Source: Gammaproteobacteria bacterium
GTDB lineage: Bacteria > Pseudomonadota > Gammaproteobacteria > Steroidobacterales > Steroidobacteraceae
Reading direction: 5' to 3'
Assembly: GCA_003137095.1 (NCBI GenBank)
Contig: PLET01000054.1
Span: 1 to 63,290, forward strand
DNA length: 63,290 nucleotides
Shown here piece after piece: positions 38,560 to 47,567 of the stretch. The position numbers were made by a program, and so were the translations under genes. Below the pieces are notes generated by a model. That model was given only the letters and a program-made list of their open reading frames with translations, had not been told where the DNA came from and did no database searches. Position 1 is the first letter of the stretch; every line of letters starts with the position of its first letter.

Positions 38560-41463
38560 ATGAGGCCCTGGGAGGGCAAGGTTTTGTTCCGGCGTTGTCT
38601 CCATGAACTGGCAACGCGCCGGGCTTGGCTGTGCGCCTCGCTTTTGCTCGCGGTTGCGACGCACGCGGCGGTGCCTGTGCGCACCCTGTCCATCGATCTC
38701 GCGCCGCTCATCGACGCGGCCGCGGCGCACACCAGCCGCTTCGCCGTGGAGGTGCCGCACCACATCTCGGCCGCCGGCGCCGGTGAATGGTCGCAGGCCG
38801 CCGGCGAGGCGCGCTGGCATTACTCGGTGCGCATTCCGGGCGCGGTGTCCATGTCGCTGCACGCCGGCGGCGTGGCGCTGCCGCCGCATGCCACTCTGGT
38901 GATCAGCGGTTCGCTCGGCGCGCACTTTGCCTACACCTCCCGCGATGTACACGCCGGCGATCTGTGGAGCCGCGTGCTCAAGGGCGACACCTTGGATCTA
39001 ACGCTCTCCATGCCGGCCGCCGAGCGCGCCGCGGTGCAGTTCTCCATCCTGGGATTGCAGGCCGGCTACCGCGGTCTCGGCGCCGGCACGGCCAATCATC
39101 CGCACTACGATGAGCTGCGCCGCCGGTCGGCTTTGGCGGCAGCCGGCGCCGGCGCATCAGGCACCGACGCGGCTGGGACCAGCGCGGCCAATCCGAATGC
39201 CGGCTGCATCGAGAATTACGAATGCGAGGCGACCACCGCCAACGCCGGCAACGCCCATGCCACCGCCGCTCTCATCGTCGCCAACCTGGTGCAATGCACG
39301 GGCGTTCTGGTCGGCAACGTGCGCAATGACGGCATTCCCTACATGCTGACCGCGCGCCACTGCGAGCAGGACACCGGCGGTGGCGGCGCACCGGCGAACG
39401 CCGCCTCCACCATGGTGTTCTGGGACGCCATCACGCCCTGCGGCGATGTCTTGGGCGATCTCTATGATCCGTCCATCGTGACCCAGACCGGCGCCACCAC
39501 GGTGGTCGAGCAGCAGGACGTGTGGCTCATCATGCTCAGCGAAAGCCCCATCATCCCCGCTCCTTATTTCGCCGGCTTCGATGTGAGCGGCGGAACCATC
39601 CAGGGCGGCTACACCTTGCATCACGCGCTTTCGACCAAGAAACAGATCGTCGATTGGTTCGGCGCGGCGGTGCCCTACACCGCGGTCGAGACCCAACTCG
39701 GCGGCGGCTTCACCTCGACCTTCTGGGGGGTATCGAGCCAGCTGGGCTTCTTCGGCCCGGGCGCTTCGGGCGGCGGACTGTTCGATCAGAACGATCATCT
39801 GGTCGGCACCGCCTCGCTCGAACGCGACACCAACGGCGGACCGGGTAGCTGCCCGGTGGCGCCGGTGACCGCGCCGACGGTTGCGACGGCGGGCGCGTTC
39901 TTCACGTCGCTCGCAGCGGTGTGGAATTCCACCTCAGATGCCACCAGCACCACCGGGACGGCCACGCTGGCATCGGTGCTCGACCCGCAAAACACCGGCA
40001 CTCAGGTCATTGCCGGCGCGAGCGGTCTCGACCCGCTGGTACTCACCGCATCCGTGCCGATCGCCAGCATCACCACACCGGTGGAACTCGATTGGACCGC
40101 GGCCACTGCCACCAGCTGCACCGCCGGCGGCGGCGTGAGCGGCGACGGCTGGAGCGGGCCGCAAGCCGTGCAGGGGCCGTTGTCGGTCACCAGCCCGTCG
40201 GTGGGCAGCGTGACCTACGGCATTACCTGCCATTATCCGAGCGGCCGCGTCAGCCGCTCGACGGTGCAGATTTCCTGGACCCTGCCGCAGCCCTCGGGCG
40301 GCTACACCGGCACTTCACTGCCCGTGGTGTGGGTGGGAGCGCCCTATGTCCTGACCTGGAGCGCCAATACCTCGCCCTGCACCATCAGCAGCAACGTGCC
40401 CACCGGACCGGGTACGGACACCCTCACCGGCCTGCCCGCCACGGGCTCGGCCACGCTGGTGTTCAGCCAGGCACAGGCTAACGGTGAAACCACCCTGAGC
40501 TGCGGCACCAGCAACACCCAGCTCGCTCACACCGCCTTCAGCACCATTGCGCCGGCCTTCAGCTTCACCGCTAATTCCACGGATCGCATCCTCGGCCAGC
40601 CGCTCGAGCTCACCTGGGATTCGATCGCCGACTATTGCACGCCCACCGGCGGCGCGCCGAATGATGGTTGGATCACCGCGCAGCGCGCGCCCGACAGTAC
40701 CTTCCAGCCCCTGGTCACCGCCGTCGGCAGTTACACCTACGGCCTCGATTGCAGCGCCGGCAGCGTGTCGGTGTCCTCGCAGGTCACTGTCAACGTCACC
40801 AACGACACGCCCTACGTCACGCTGCAGGTGATGCCTACCACGGTGACGGCGGGCGGCCAGTACAGCGTCGTGATCGCCTCCAATATCGACGGCTGCTACC
40901 TCGGTGGCGCACCCGGTCTCGCCGCTCCGATGGCGGTTACGGCACAGTCCACGCTCCCCCTGATCGCCGAGCCGGTCGGCACCTATGCCCTGCAAGTAAG
41001 CTGCTCCAGCAATGGGTTGTCGGCGATTTCGCCGGCCATCGCCCTCACCGTGATGCCGGTCAGCACGCCGCCGGCGCCCACCGTGAGTCTCTCGCTGAGC
41101 GCTTCGACCGTGACCACCACGGGCAGCGTGGTGGTCAGCTGGTCCAGCAGCAATGCGTCCAATTGCACCGCGCTCGGTGATGCTAAATTCAGCGGCAACG
41201 AACCAACCTCGGGCAGCGCCACCGTCACGCCCGGCGCGGCCGGCAGCGAGACCCTCACGCTCACCTGCCTCGGCAACGGCCAGACCGCGAGCGCGAGCCA
41301 GCTGCTCACCATCACCGCGCCGCCGCCCTCGAGTTCGGGCGGCGGCGGCCTCGATGGCGCCTGGCTCGCACTGCTCGGCTCGCTGTTCGCCGTCCGCGCG
41401 CTTTGGCCCGCGGCGGTTATAATGCGCCCTGCGGACAAGAACAATTTGACCGAGGTACTCTGA
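38560..41463 (+). CDS. Secreted trypsin-like serine protease with tandem cysteine-paired domains
   Basis: 967 residues. Signal-like segment (LCASLLLAVATHAAVP), a pro/beta region, then a chymotrypsin-fold protease of the lysyl-endopeptidase kind: GVLVGNVRND, MLTARHCEQD (catalytic His), an Asp in DVWLIML or nearby, and GFFGPGASGGGLFDQN (catalytic Ser). After about residue 490 come four to five Ig-like repeats, each with a Cys pair (VELDWTAATATSCTA, LELTWDSIADYCTPTG, VVVSWSSSNASNCTALG). The end has a Gly-rich stretch and a membrane helix (GGGLDGAWLALLGSLFAVRA), like a GlyGly-CTERM sorting signal, but followed by a longer tail. ATG at 38560; TTG at 38542 possible. Confidence 0.85.
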   Translation: MRPWEGKVLFRRCLHELATRRAWLCASLLLAVATHAAVPVRTLSIDLAPLIDAAAAHTSRFAVEVPHHISAAGAGEWSQAAGEARWHYSVRIPGAVSMSLHAGGVALPPHATLVISGSLGAHFAYTSRDVHAGDLWSRVLKGDTLDLTLSMPAAERAAVQFSILGLQAGYRGLGAGTANHPHYDELRRRSALAAAGAGASGTDAAGTSAANPNAGCIENYECEATTANAGNAHATAALIVANLVQCTGVLVGNVRNDGIPYMLTARHCEQDTGGGGAPANAASTMVFWDAITPCGDVLGDLYDPSIVTQTGATTVVEQQDVWLIMLSESPIIPAPYFAGFDVSGGTIQGGYTLHHALSTKKQIVDWFGAAVPYTAVETQLGGGFTSTFWGVSSQLGFFGPGASGGGLFDQNDHLVGTASLERDTNGGPGSCPVAPVTAPTVATAGAFFTSLAAVWNSTSDATSTTGTATLASVLDPQNTGTQVIAGASGLDPLVLTASVPIASITTPVELDWTAATATSCTAGGGVSGDGWSGPQAVQGPLSVTSPSVGSVTYGITCHYPSGRVSRSTVQISWTLPQPSGGYTGTSLPVVWVGAPYVLTWSANTSPCTISSNVPTGPGTDTLTGLPATGSATLVFSQAQANGETTLSCGTSNTQLAHTAFSTIAPAFSFTANSTDRILGQPLELTWDSIADYCTPTGGAPNDGWITAQRAPDSTFQPLVTAVGSYTYGLDCSAGSVSVSSQVTVNVTNDTPYVTLQVMPTTVTAGGQYSVVIASNIDGCYLGGAPGLAAPMAVTAQSTLPLIAEPVGTYALQVSCSSNGLSAISPAIALTVMPVSTPPAPTVSLSLSASTVTTTGSVVVSWSSSNASNCTALGDAKFSGNEPTSGSATVTPGAAGSETLTLTCLGNGQTASASQLLTITAPPPSSSGGGGLDGAWLALLGSLFAVRALWPAAVIMRPADKNNLTEVL
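41418..41423 (+). promoter_or_regulatory. Possible -10 box for the MFS transporter gene
   Basis: A consensus TATAAT lies inside the last codons of the protease gene, 40 bases before the ATG of the MFS gene. No good -35 is found at 16-18 bases. The MFS gene starts right after the protease stop, so it may be expressed both by read-through and from here. Confidence 0.3.
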
Positions 41464-43095
41464 ATGTCTTCCACCGCCTTCGCCGCCTCGCCCGGACTGC
41501 TGTCGCGTGAACGCACCGTCGCGCACCATGACTACAATCGCTGGCTGGTGCCGCCGGCCGCGCTCGCCATTCATTTGTGCATCGGGGTGGCGTACGCGTT
41601 TTCGGTGTTCTGGCTGCCGTTGTCGAAGGCGGTAGGCGTATCCAAGGCGGTGGCCTGCCCGGCCGACACCTCGTTCTTCGGCTACCTCACCACCACCACT
41701 TGCGACTGGAAAATCACCCAGCTCGGGTGGACCTTCACGCTGTTCTTCGTGTTTCTCGGCTCGGCGGCGGCGCTGTTCGGCGGCTGGCTGGAGCGCGTCG
41801 GTCCGCGCAAGGCGGGCGTGGTCGCCACCCTGTGTTGGAGCGGCGGCCTCGCCATCGCCGCCTTCGCGGTGAGCGTGCATCAGCTCTGGCTCATGTGGCT
41901 CGGGCTCGGGGTGATCGGCGGCATCGGCCTCGGCCTGGGCTACATCTCGCCGGTCTCAACCTTGATCAAATGGTTTCCGGACCGGCGGGGCATGGCGACC
42001 GGTCTCGCCATCATGGGATTCGGCGGCGGCGCCATGATCGGCGCGCCGCTGGCCGACAAACTCATGAAGCATTACGCCACGGCCGAAGGCGTCGGCGTAT
42101 GGCAGACCTTCGCCGTGCTCGCCGCCATCTACTTCGTGTTCATGATGCTCGGCTCGTTCGGCTACCGCGTGCCGCCCGAGAACTGGCATCCCGCCGGCTG
42201 GAGCCCGTCCGCCGCCGGTGCCAAGCGACTGGTCACCCATGGCAATGTCAGCCTCGAGACGGCCTGGCGCACCCCGCAATTCTGGCTGGTGTGGGGCGTG
42301 CTCTGTCTCAATGTCACCGCCGGCATCGGTGTGCTCGGCATGGCCTCACCGCTGCTCCAGGAGGTGTTCGGCGGCCGGTTGCTCGGCGTGCAGACCAGTT
42401 TCGACCAGCTGAATAAGGATCAGCTCGGACAGATCGCAGCCATCGCCGCGGGCTTCACAGGACTGCTGTCGCTGTTCAACATCGCGGGGCGCATCTTCTG
42501 GGCGTCGCTGTCCGATCACATCGGCCGCAAGGCGACCTATGCGTTGTTCTTTCTGATCGGCCTGGGGCTGTACGCCTCCATTCCGTGGATGGCCTCCACC
42601 TATGCCCTCGCGCTGTTCGTCGGCTCCTTCTGCGTCATCCTTTCGATGTACGGCGGCGGCTTCGCCACCGTGCCCGCTTATCTCGCCGATCTGTTCGGCA
42701 CCCGCATGGTAGGCGCCATTCATGGTCGGCTGCTCACCGCCTGGTCGGCCGCCGGCATCTTCGGGCCGGTGCTGGTGAATTACATCCGCGAATATCAGCT
42801 CGCCCACGGCGTCGCCAAGGCCCAGGCCTACAGCATCACCATGTACATCCTCGCGGGGCTGCTGCTGCTCGGGCTGCTGCTCAATTGGCTGATCCGCCCG
42901 GTGCCGGAGAGTCTTGACATGCCGGCGTCCCGCGTCAATGGCGCCGCGCGGCCCGCCGCCCTCGACAACGGCGAGGACGTGAGCTCCGCCAGCCACCCGC
43001 TGCTCATCACGGTCGCCTGGGCCGCGGTGTGGATTCCCATTCTCTGGGGAGTGTGGATGACGCTGCAGAAGGCCGTGCTGCTGTTCCGTCGCTAG
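41464..43095 (+). CDS. MFS transporter, oxalate/formate-antiporter (OFA) type
   Basis: 543 residues with 12 or more hydrophobic segments. OFA-type features are HLCIGVAYAFSVFWLPLSKA near the start, the MFS loop motif GGWLERVGPRKAG, GLGYISPVSTLIKWFPDRRG and GRIFWASLSDHIGRKATYAL. A large central loop and one final membrane helix (LLITVAWAAVWIPILWGVW) follow. Relatives exchange organic anions such as oxalate or formate across the inner membrane. ATG directly follows the protease stop. Confidence 0.9.
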   Translation: MSSTAFAASPGLLSRERTVAHHDYNRWLVPPAALAIHLCIGVAYAFSVFWLPLSKAVGVSKAVACPADTSFFGYLTTTTCDWKITQLGWTFTLFFVFLGSAAALFGGWLERVGPRKAGVVATLCWSGGLAIAAFAVSVHQLWLMWLGLGVIGGIGLGLGYISPVSTLIKWFPDRRGMATGLAIMGFGGGAMIGAPLADKLMKHYATAEGVGVWQTFAVLAAIYFVFMMLGSFGYRVPPENWHPAGWSPSAAGAKRLVTHGNVSLETAWRTPQFWLVWGVLCLNVTAGIGVLGMASPLLQEVFGGRLLGVQTSFDQLNKDQLGQIAAIAAGFTGLLSLFNIAGRIFWASLSDHIGRKATYALFFLIGLGLYASIPWMASTYALALFVGSFCVILSMYGGGFATVPAYLADLFGTRMVGAIHGRLLTAWSAAGIFGPVLVNYIREYQLAHGVAKAQAYSITMYILAGLLLLGLLLNWLIRPVPESLDMPASRVNGAARPAALDNGEDVSSASHPLLITVAWAAVWIPILWGVWMTLQKAVLLFRR

Positions 43096-43106
43096 CGCAT
43101 TCTGGC

Positions 43107-43541
43107 GTGGGTGGTGTGGAGACCGATCGGGTGGCGCGTGAATTCATTGCGTTGACCTTGCCGAAGAGCGAGTGGACGCACGAGGCGCACTTGCGGGTGG
43201 GGCTGTGGCATGCATTGCGTTTCTCGGACGTCGAATCATTGGATCTGCTGCGCGGGCGGATCCGCGCGTATAACGAGGCGACCGGCGGCGTCAATTCGGA
43301 TTCTGCGGGCTACCATGAAACGATCACGCGGCTTTATATCGTGCTCATCCGTGAATTCGTGCGATCAGCCGATCGTGGGCGGCCGACGGATGATTTGGTG
43401 CGGGAATTGATCGAGCGGATTGGCGATCGGCGGCTGCCGTTGCGCTATTACAGTCGGGAGCGGCTGTTTTCCGCGGAGGCGCGCCTCGGGTGGGTGGAGC
43501 CGGACTTGCTCGCGCTGCCGCGCGTGGACGTGGAGAATTGA
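43107..43541 (+). CDS. Conserved protein of unknown function
   Basis: About 144 residues, soluble and helical. Recognisable stretches are KSEWTHEAHLRVGLWHALR, RAYNEATGGVN, GYHETITRLYIVLIREFV and LPLRYYSRERLFSAEARLGW; a family with His-rich W.HEAHL and GYHET motifs is common but unnamed to my knowledge. The histidines could bind a metal (inference). GTG at 43107 is taken as start with in-frame GTG at 43116 and 43128 as alternatives. Confidence 0.7.
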   Translation: MGGVETDRVAREFIALTLPKSEWTHEAHLRVGLWHALRFSDVESLDLLRGRIRAYNEATGGVNSDSAGYHETITRLYIVLIREFVRSADRGRPTDDLVRELIERIGDRRLPLRYYSRERLFSAEARLGWVEPDLLALPRVDVEN

Positions 43542-43596
43542 TCACCCTGCGAACTCGTGGTGTCAGTTGGCGCGCAGCGGCGACGCTAACAGATAT

Positions 43597-44382
43597 ATGC
43601 CAATGCGCAATCTTGGTTCAGCTCAATACGTGTTTGCTATCGCATCAGCGAGCGTGGCCCTGTTGAGCCTTGCTTACGGCGACTTTGCGCCGGGAGGCAC
43701 GTCCTTGCCTGCCTGGATTCCTTGGCGGACAACCGTGGTTTATGGGGTCGCCCTGCTTGTCCTGGCCGCCAGCGCCGGCCTTTGCTTTTCGGCCACCGCG
43801 TTGAGGAGCGTCTTGACGATCGGCTGGTACTTCGCGGCCTGGGCGCTGATTGGCGTACCGATGGTGCTCTCCAAACCGCTCAGCGTTGATGGGTGGTATG
43901 GGTTTATCGAAGCCCTGAGTTCGCTCGTCGGCGCATGGATTCTCTACGCTGGGTTGCGATGGCGGTCGCGTGGATCGGAGATTCCAATAGCCCACCAGCG
44001 CGCCCCGCGTGCGGCGCAGATGGTGTTCGGCCTAACCTGTGTCTTCTACGGATGGTCGCACTTCGTGTACGCCGATTTCACCGCCGGCATGGTGCCCGGC
44101 TGGCTGCCTGGCCGGTTGGAAGTCGCTTATTTCACCGGGTTTTGTCACGTGGCCGCGGGAATCGCCCTCATTATCCGGCTTCTACCCGGTCTGGCGGCCA
44201 CCCTTGAAGCGATCATGATGAGCTTGTTTGGTCTTCTGGTCTGGGTGCCGAGTTTTTTTGTGTGGCCGCGGCCCGGATGGGCCACGCCGCCTGAAAATCA
44301 ATGGTCAGAGCTCGTCGTGACCCTCTTGGTCACGGTCTCCGCGTGGATTGTAGCGGCCTCGACGCGAGCTTCTACACGGTAG
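43597..44382 (+). CDS. Multi-pass membrane protein of unknown function
   Basis: 261 residues with seven to eight hydrophobic segments (for example VFAIASASVALLSLAYGDF, VVYGVALLVLAASAGLCF, VFGLTCVFYGWSHFVYADF, VAAGIALIIRLLPGLAATL). Some DoxX-like character (TGFCHVAAGIALI) is seen, but the family is not certain. ATG at 43597. Base use is less GC-rich than the neighbours around 44000-44300, which may indicate recent acquisition. Confidence 0.65.
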   Translation: MPMRNLGSAQYVFAIASASVALLSLAYGDFAPGGTSLPAWIPWRTTVVYGVALLVLAASAGLCFSATALRSVLTIGWYFAAWALIGVPMVLSKPLSVDGWYGFIEALSSLVGAWILYAGLRWRSRGSEIPIAHQRAPRAAQMVFGLTCVFYGWSHFVYADFTAGMVPGWLPGRLEVAYFTGFCHVAAGIALIIRLLPGLAATLEAIMMSLFGLLVWVPSFFVWPRPGWATPPENQWSELVVTLLVTVSAWIVAASTRASTR

Positions 44383-44522
44383 CCATCCGGGTCCTTGAGA
44401 TCGTAGTGCTTGGCAAACCCCGCTGGCTTGGTGAAAATTGCCCAATGGGAAACCGAGGGTTCAAACCCACGCCAAAGCCGGCCCTGGCCAAGGGGCGCAC
44501 GGCGGTCAGCCGATGATCTCAC
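44298..44522 (-). pseudogene. Possible remnant of a VOC/glyoxalase-type protein
   Basis: On the minus strand the stretch SHWAIFTKPAGFAKHYDLKD followed by PDGYRVEARV resembles the C-terminal strand of VOC proteins (DPDGxxVE). Nothing upstream in frame continues the domain and its end runs antisense into the membrane protein gene. It could be a decayed fragment or chance. Confidence 0.22.
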
Positions 44523-44920
44523 GTCGACTCTCGGGAAGATGTTTCTGCGGCGCGGTCGAGTACGAAGTGGCCGATGAGTTTGAATACTCCGCGTACTGCC
44601 ACTGCTCGAACTGCCGCCGGACGACAGGCTCCGCGTTCAAGCCATTCGCCGGCATTCGACGCGCCAACTTCAAGCTTGTCCGTGGTCTCACCTGTCTGCT
44701 GGTCTTCGGCGAAGAAAACGGCAACGACAGCCACTGCAAACTCTGTGGCTCCCTGGTGTTCTCGGTCGTGCGGGACGGAGTTTACACTCACGTTCCCATG
44801 GGAACGCTGGTCGATGATCCGACCATTCGGCCGACCAAGCACATCTTCGTCGGCTCCAAAGCCCCGTGGTACGTCATTACCGACGATCTTCCGCAATATG
44901 CGGAGCATGCGCCGGGTTAG
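44513..44920 (+). CDS. GFA-family (CENP-V/Gfa-like) zinc protein
   Basis: 135 residues. The full set of zinc-site cysteines is visible: GRCFCGAVEYEV, YCHCSNCRRTTGSAFKPF and HCKLCGSLVFS. Members were named glutathione-dependent formaldehyde-activating enzyme, but most have no proven activity. ATG at 44513 is used because the domain starts immediately after. Confidence 0.88.
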   Translation: MISRRLSGRCFCGAVEYEVADEFEYSAYCHCSNCRRTTGSAFKPFAGIRRANFKLVRGLTCLLVFGEENGNDSHCKLCGSLVFSVVRDGVYTHVPMGTLVDDPTIRPTKHIFVGSKAPWYVITDDLPQYAEHAPG

Positions 44921-44935
44921 TCAGTTGGCGCCGTC

Positions 44936-44957
44936 CGCCGATATTCGAACATCGGCG
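44936..44957. terminator. Hairpin between convergent GFA and VOC genes
   Basis: CGCCGAT (44936-44942) pairs with ATCGGCG (44951-44957) around an 8-base loop. It lies in the only gap between two converging genes, as a bidirectional terminator would, though no long T-run follows on either side. Confidence 0.45.
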
Positions 44958-44989
44958 ATCCAGCTCCTTTGTCTGAGCGCAAGGCGTAA

Positions 44990-45874
44990 TTATCGCCGGC
45001 GCCAGATGCCCTCGGGGATGGGCGCTTCCTGCACGATCTCGACCAGCAGACCGTCCGGGCCGCGGACGAAGAAGCTGGTGAGCCCGTACTCGCGGTTGGT
45101 CGCGGGTGCATGCACGATCAGCGTTCCGGCACGGCGCATTCGCAGATAGACCGGGCCGATGTCGTCGAAGGAAAAGGCGATGTGATCGATCGCCGTGCCC
45201 TCGGTGGGCGCAATGCTTTCGCCGACTTCGGCCGGCCACCACCCAGGGCGCGGCGCTCCGGCGGGCGGTCGCTCCATGATGGATACACTCACATTGTCGA
45301 CCTGCAGGTAGTTGGTCACCACGCCGGAGACCGCGGGGGCGGTCGGCGTGCGCGGCACCAGCCCGAGATTCTCCTTGAACCAGCGCAAGGTGGCGCCGAG
45401 GTTGCTCGCCAGCAGATGCACGTGGTCGAATCGGTGGTTCTTGCCACCGGTCCACACCTCGATGACTTCGCGATCCGGACCCCAGAAATACATGTAATAG
45501 TTGGCGCCGAACGGCGTGATCGGCGTCTGCACCCGGATGCCTTCCCGCGTACGCCAGGCGAATTCGCTCCCGCCGTCGACGCCGGCCCAGCCGATGTGCC
45601 AGAGCGAAGTGCCCAGATTGGTCGGCGGCGGTGCCGTGACCCGGGTGAGGAGAATGAACGACTTTTCGGTGAACAGGCCGTCGGACAGGCCGCGGTAGCG
45701 CACCGTGTTGGCGCCGAAAAATTTCTGATAGAAGGCGATGCTCGCCTGCGGGTCGGTCACGTTCAGATGGACGTGGTGGAAGTGCACACCCGCAATTGCG
45801 GTGCCGGACTCCGCGGCGCACACGCCGGCCGCCGCCAGCACGGACGACACCAGCAGCAGCACCGCCCTCACCAC
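44990..45874 (-). CDS. Exported VOC-superfamily protein, two VOC modules
   Basis: About 294 residues with a signal-like N-terminus (AVLLLVSSVLAAAGVCAAES). Module 1 starts FHHVHLNVTDPQASIAFYQK, module 2 FDHVHLLASNLGATLRWFKE; each has His and Glu at metal-ligand positions (HVHL, EVIEVW; HIAF, LLVEIVQE). VOC enzymes are glyoxalases, dioxygenases or epimerases. GTG at 45874 (or 45871) overlaps the upstream amidohydrolase stop. It is last in an operon with D-amino-acid-type enzymes. Confidence 0.8.
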   Translation of the reverse strand: MVRAVLLLVSSVLAAAGVCAAESGTAIAGVHFHHVHLNVTDPQASIAFYQKFFGANTVRYRGLSDGLFTEKSFILLTRVTAPPPTNLGTSLWHIGWAGVDGGSEFAWRTREGIRVQTPITPFGANYYMYFWGPDREVIEVWTGGKNHRFDHVHLLASNLGATLRWFKENLGLVPRTPTAPAVSGVVTNYLQVDNVSVSIMERPPAGAPRPGWWPAEVGESIAPTEGTAIDHIAFSFDDIGPVYLRMRRAGTLIVHAPATNREYGLTSFFVRGPDGLLVEIVQEAPIPEGIWRRR

Positions 45875-47565
45875 GCACGCCCCCCGGGCGCGCGGCGATA
45901 GCCCGGGCCGCGCAGCACCCGGCCGGGTAGCGCGCCCGTCATCTTGCCGTCCGCGATCACCGGTACGCCGTTCACCAGCACCCATTGCATCCCCGCCGCC
46001 AGCTGATTCGGCGATTCGAAGGTCGACCGGTCGGTCACGGTATCGGGATCGAACACCACGAGATCGGCCCACAGGCCGAGCTTCACCAGTCCCCGATCGC
46101 CGAGCCGCAGCCGCGAGGCCGGCAGCGAGGTGAACTTGCGGATCGCCTCCTCGAGCGACAGTCGATGCTGCTCGCGCACGTATTGGCGCAGGATGCGCGG
46201 AAAGGTGCCATAGGCGCGCGGATGCGGATGTTCCGCGCCGAGCAGCCCCTCGGGCGAGGTTCCCGAGCTGTCGTTGTCCACCGAGGTCCACGGCTGCAGC
46301 AGCGCGAGCACCACGTCGTCTTCGCGCATGCCGAACACCGCGCAGCCCGTGAAGCCAGTGTCCTCGATGAGGATGTCGAGCAGCGTCTCCACCGGCGGCC
46401 GGCCGCGCGCGGCGGCAATGGCTGCGATGGTACGGCCCTGCAGGTCGCGCAGCGCCGGATTCTTGACCGCGCCGATGAGGATGGCATCGGGCGTGGATTC
46501 GGCCCACTCGTTATCCCAGCTCGCGCTCGGCGTCTGCATGTCCTCGACGATGCGCGCTCGCGTTGCCGGATCCTCGAGCCGCCGGATCATCGTCGCGGTC
46601 CCGCCCTCGTGCGCCCACGGCGGCACGAATGCCGACAGATCGTTGTAGAACGCGGTGTAGGCATAGGTGTCGGCGGCAATGTCGAGGCCGCTCGCACGCG
46701 CCGCCTCGATGCGCGCGACCAGCTGCGGCATGCGGCCCCAGTTGCCGCGGCCGGCCACTTTCAGATGCCAGATCTCCGCCGGAATGTGCGCCTCGCGTGC
46801 GATCCGGAAGGTCTCCTCCAGGGCCGCGTCGATGGCGTCGCGCTCCGAGCGCATGTGCGTCGCATAGATGCCCCCCAGGCGCGCCGCTTCGGCCGCGAGC
46901 GCGATCAACTCCCCGGTGCTCGCGTAGGGCGCCGGCGCGTATTGCAGCGAGGTGGACAATCCGACCGCGCCTTGCTGCATGGCTTCGCGCACCAGCGCGC
47001 GCATGCGCGTGAGCTCCGCCGCCGTCGCCTGACGGTCCGCCGTGCCGATGACCGCCTCGCGCACGCTGGTCGCACCCACATAGGAGGCGAGATTGATGCC
47101 CATGCCCTGGTGCTCGAGGCGCGCGAAATAGCCGCCGAACGAATCCCAGTCGGCGTGGATCCCGTAGTGCTCGAGCGCCTGCCCGGCCTCGGTGCGCGCC
47201 GCGCCGGTGAGCGGCGCCGCCGAATTGCCTTCGCCCGTTATTTCGCTGGTGATCCCCTGATAAATCTTCGAGGGCACCCGCGGATCGACCAGCATCGTGT
47301 ATTCCGACTGGCCAAGCATGTCGATGAATCCCGGCGCGACCATGCTGCCGCGCGCGTCGATGCGCCGCTTCGCGGGCCGCTCATCGAGCCTGCCGATGGC
47401 CGCGATGCGCCCGGCGCGCACGCCGACGTCCGCGGCGTACCAGGGTGCGCCGCTGCCGTCGATGACGCGGCCGTTCTCGATGATGATGTCGAATGGCGCC
47501 TCGGCCGCGCCGGCCGATGAGGCGCAAAGCGCGAGCACGACTGCAGGGATCCGCCGCACCCGCAC
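45868..47565 (-). CDS. N-acyl-D-amino-acid deacylase (D-aminoacylase) family protein
   Basis: 565 residues with signal-like start (IPAVVLALCASSAGAAE). Amidohydrolase features: FDIIIENGRVIDGSGAPWYA, SMVAPGFIDMLGQSEYTMLV, KIYQGITSEITGEGNSAAPL, IYATHMRSERD, EIWHLKVAGRGNWG and the terminal WADLVVFDPDTV. The usual N-terminal HxH metal pair after PGFID is replaced by LGQSE, seen in a known sub-branch; metal chemistry may differ. The long Cys-free core otherwise matches D-aminoacylases. GTG at 47565 is used, five bases after the upstream stop. The operon context suggests action on D-amino-acid derivatives. Confidence 0.82.
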   Translation of the reverse strand: MRVRRIPAVVLALCASSAGAAEAPFDIIIENGRVIDGSGAPWYAADVGVRAGRIAAIGRLDERPAKRRIDARGSMVAPGFIDMLGQSEYTMLVDPRVPSKIYQGITSEITGEGNSAAPLTGAARTEAGQALEHYGIHADWDSFGGYFARLEHQGMGINLASYVGATSVREAVIGTADRQATAAELTRMRALVREAMQQGAVGLSTSLQYAPAPYASTGELIALAAEAARLGGIYATHMRSERDAIDAALEETFRIAREAHIPAEIWHLKVAGRGNWGRMPQLVARIEAARASGLDIAADTYAYTAFYNDLSAFVPPWAHEGGTATMIRRLEDPATRARIVEDMQTPSASWDNEWAESTPDAILIGAVKNPALRDLQGRTIAAIAAARGRPPVETLLDILIEDTGFTGCAVFGMREDDVVLALLQPWTSVDNDSSGTSPEGLLGAEHPHPRAYGTFPRILRQYVREQHRLSLEEAIRKFTSLPASRLRLGDRGLVKLGLWADLVVFDPDTVTDRSTFESPNQLAAGMQWVLVNGVPVIADGKMTGALPGRVLRGPGYRRAPGGRAW

Positions 47566-47567
47566 GC

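Noticed and set aside
44400..44500. GAGGGTTCAAACCC looked like the T-arm of a tRNA
   Set aside because: The arm does not form five base pairs, and no matching acceptor, D and anticodon stems could be folded around it on either strand.
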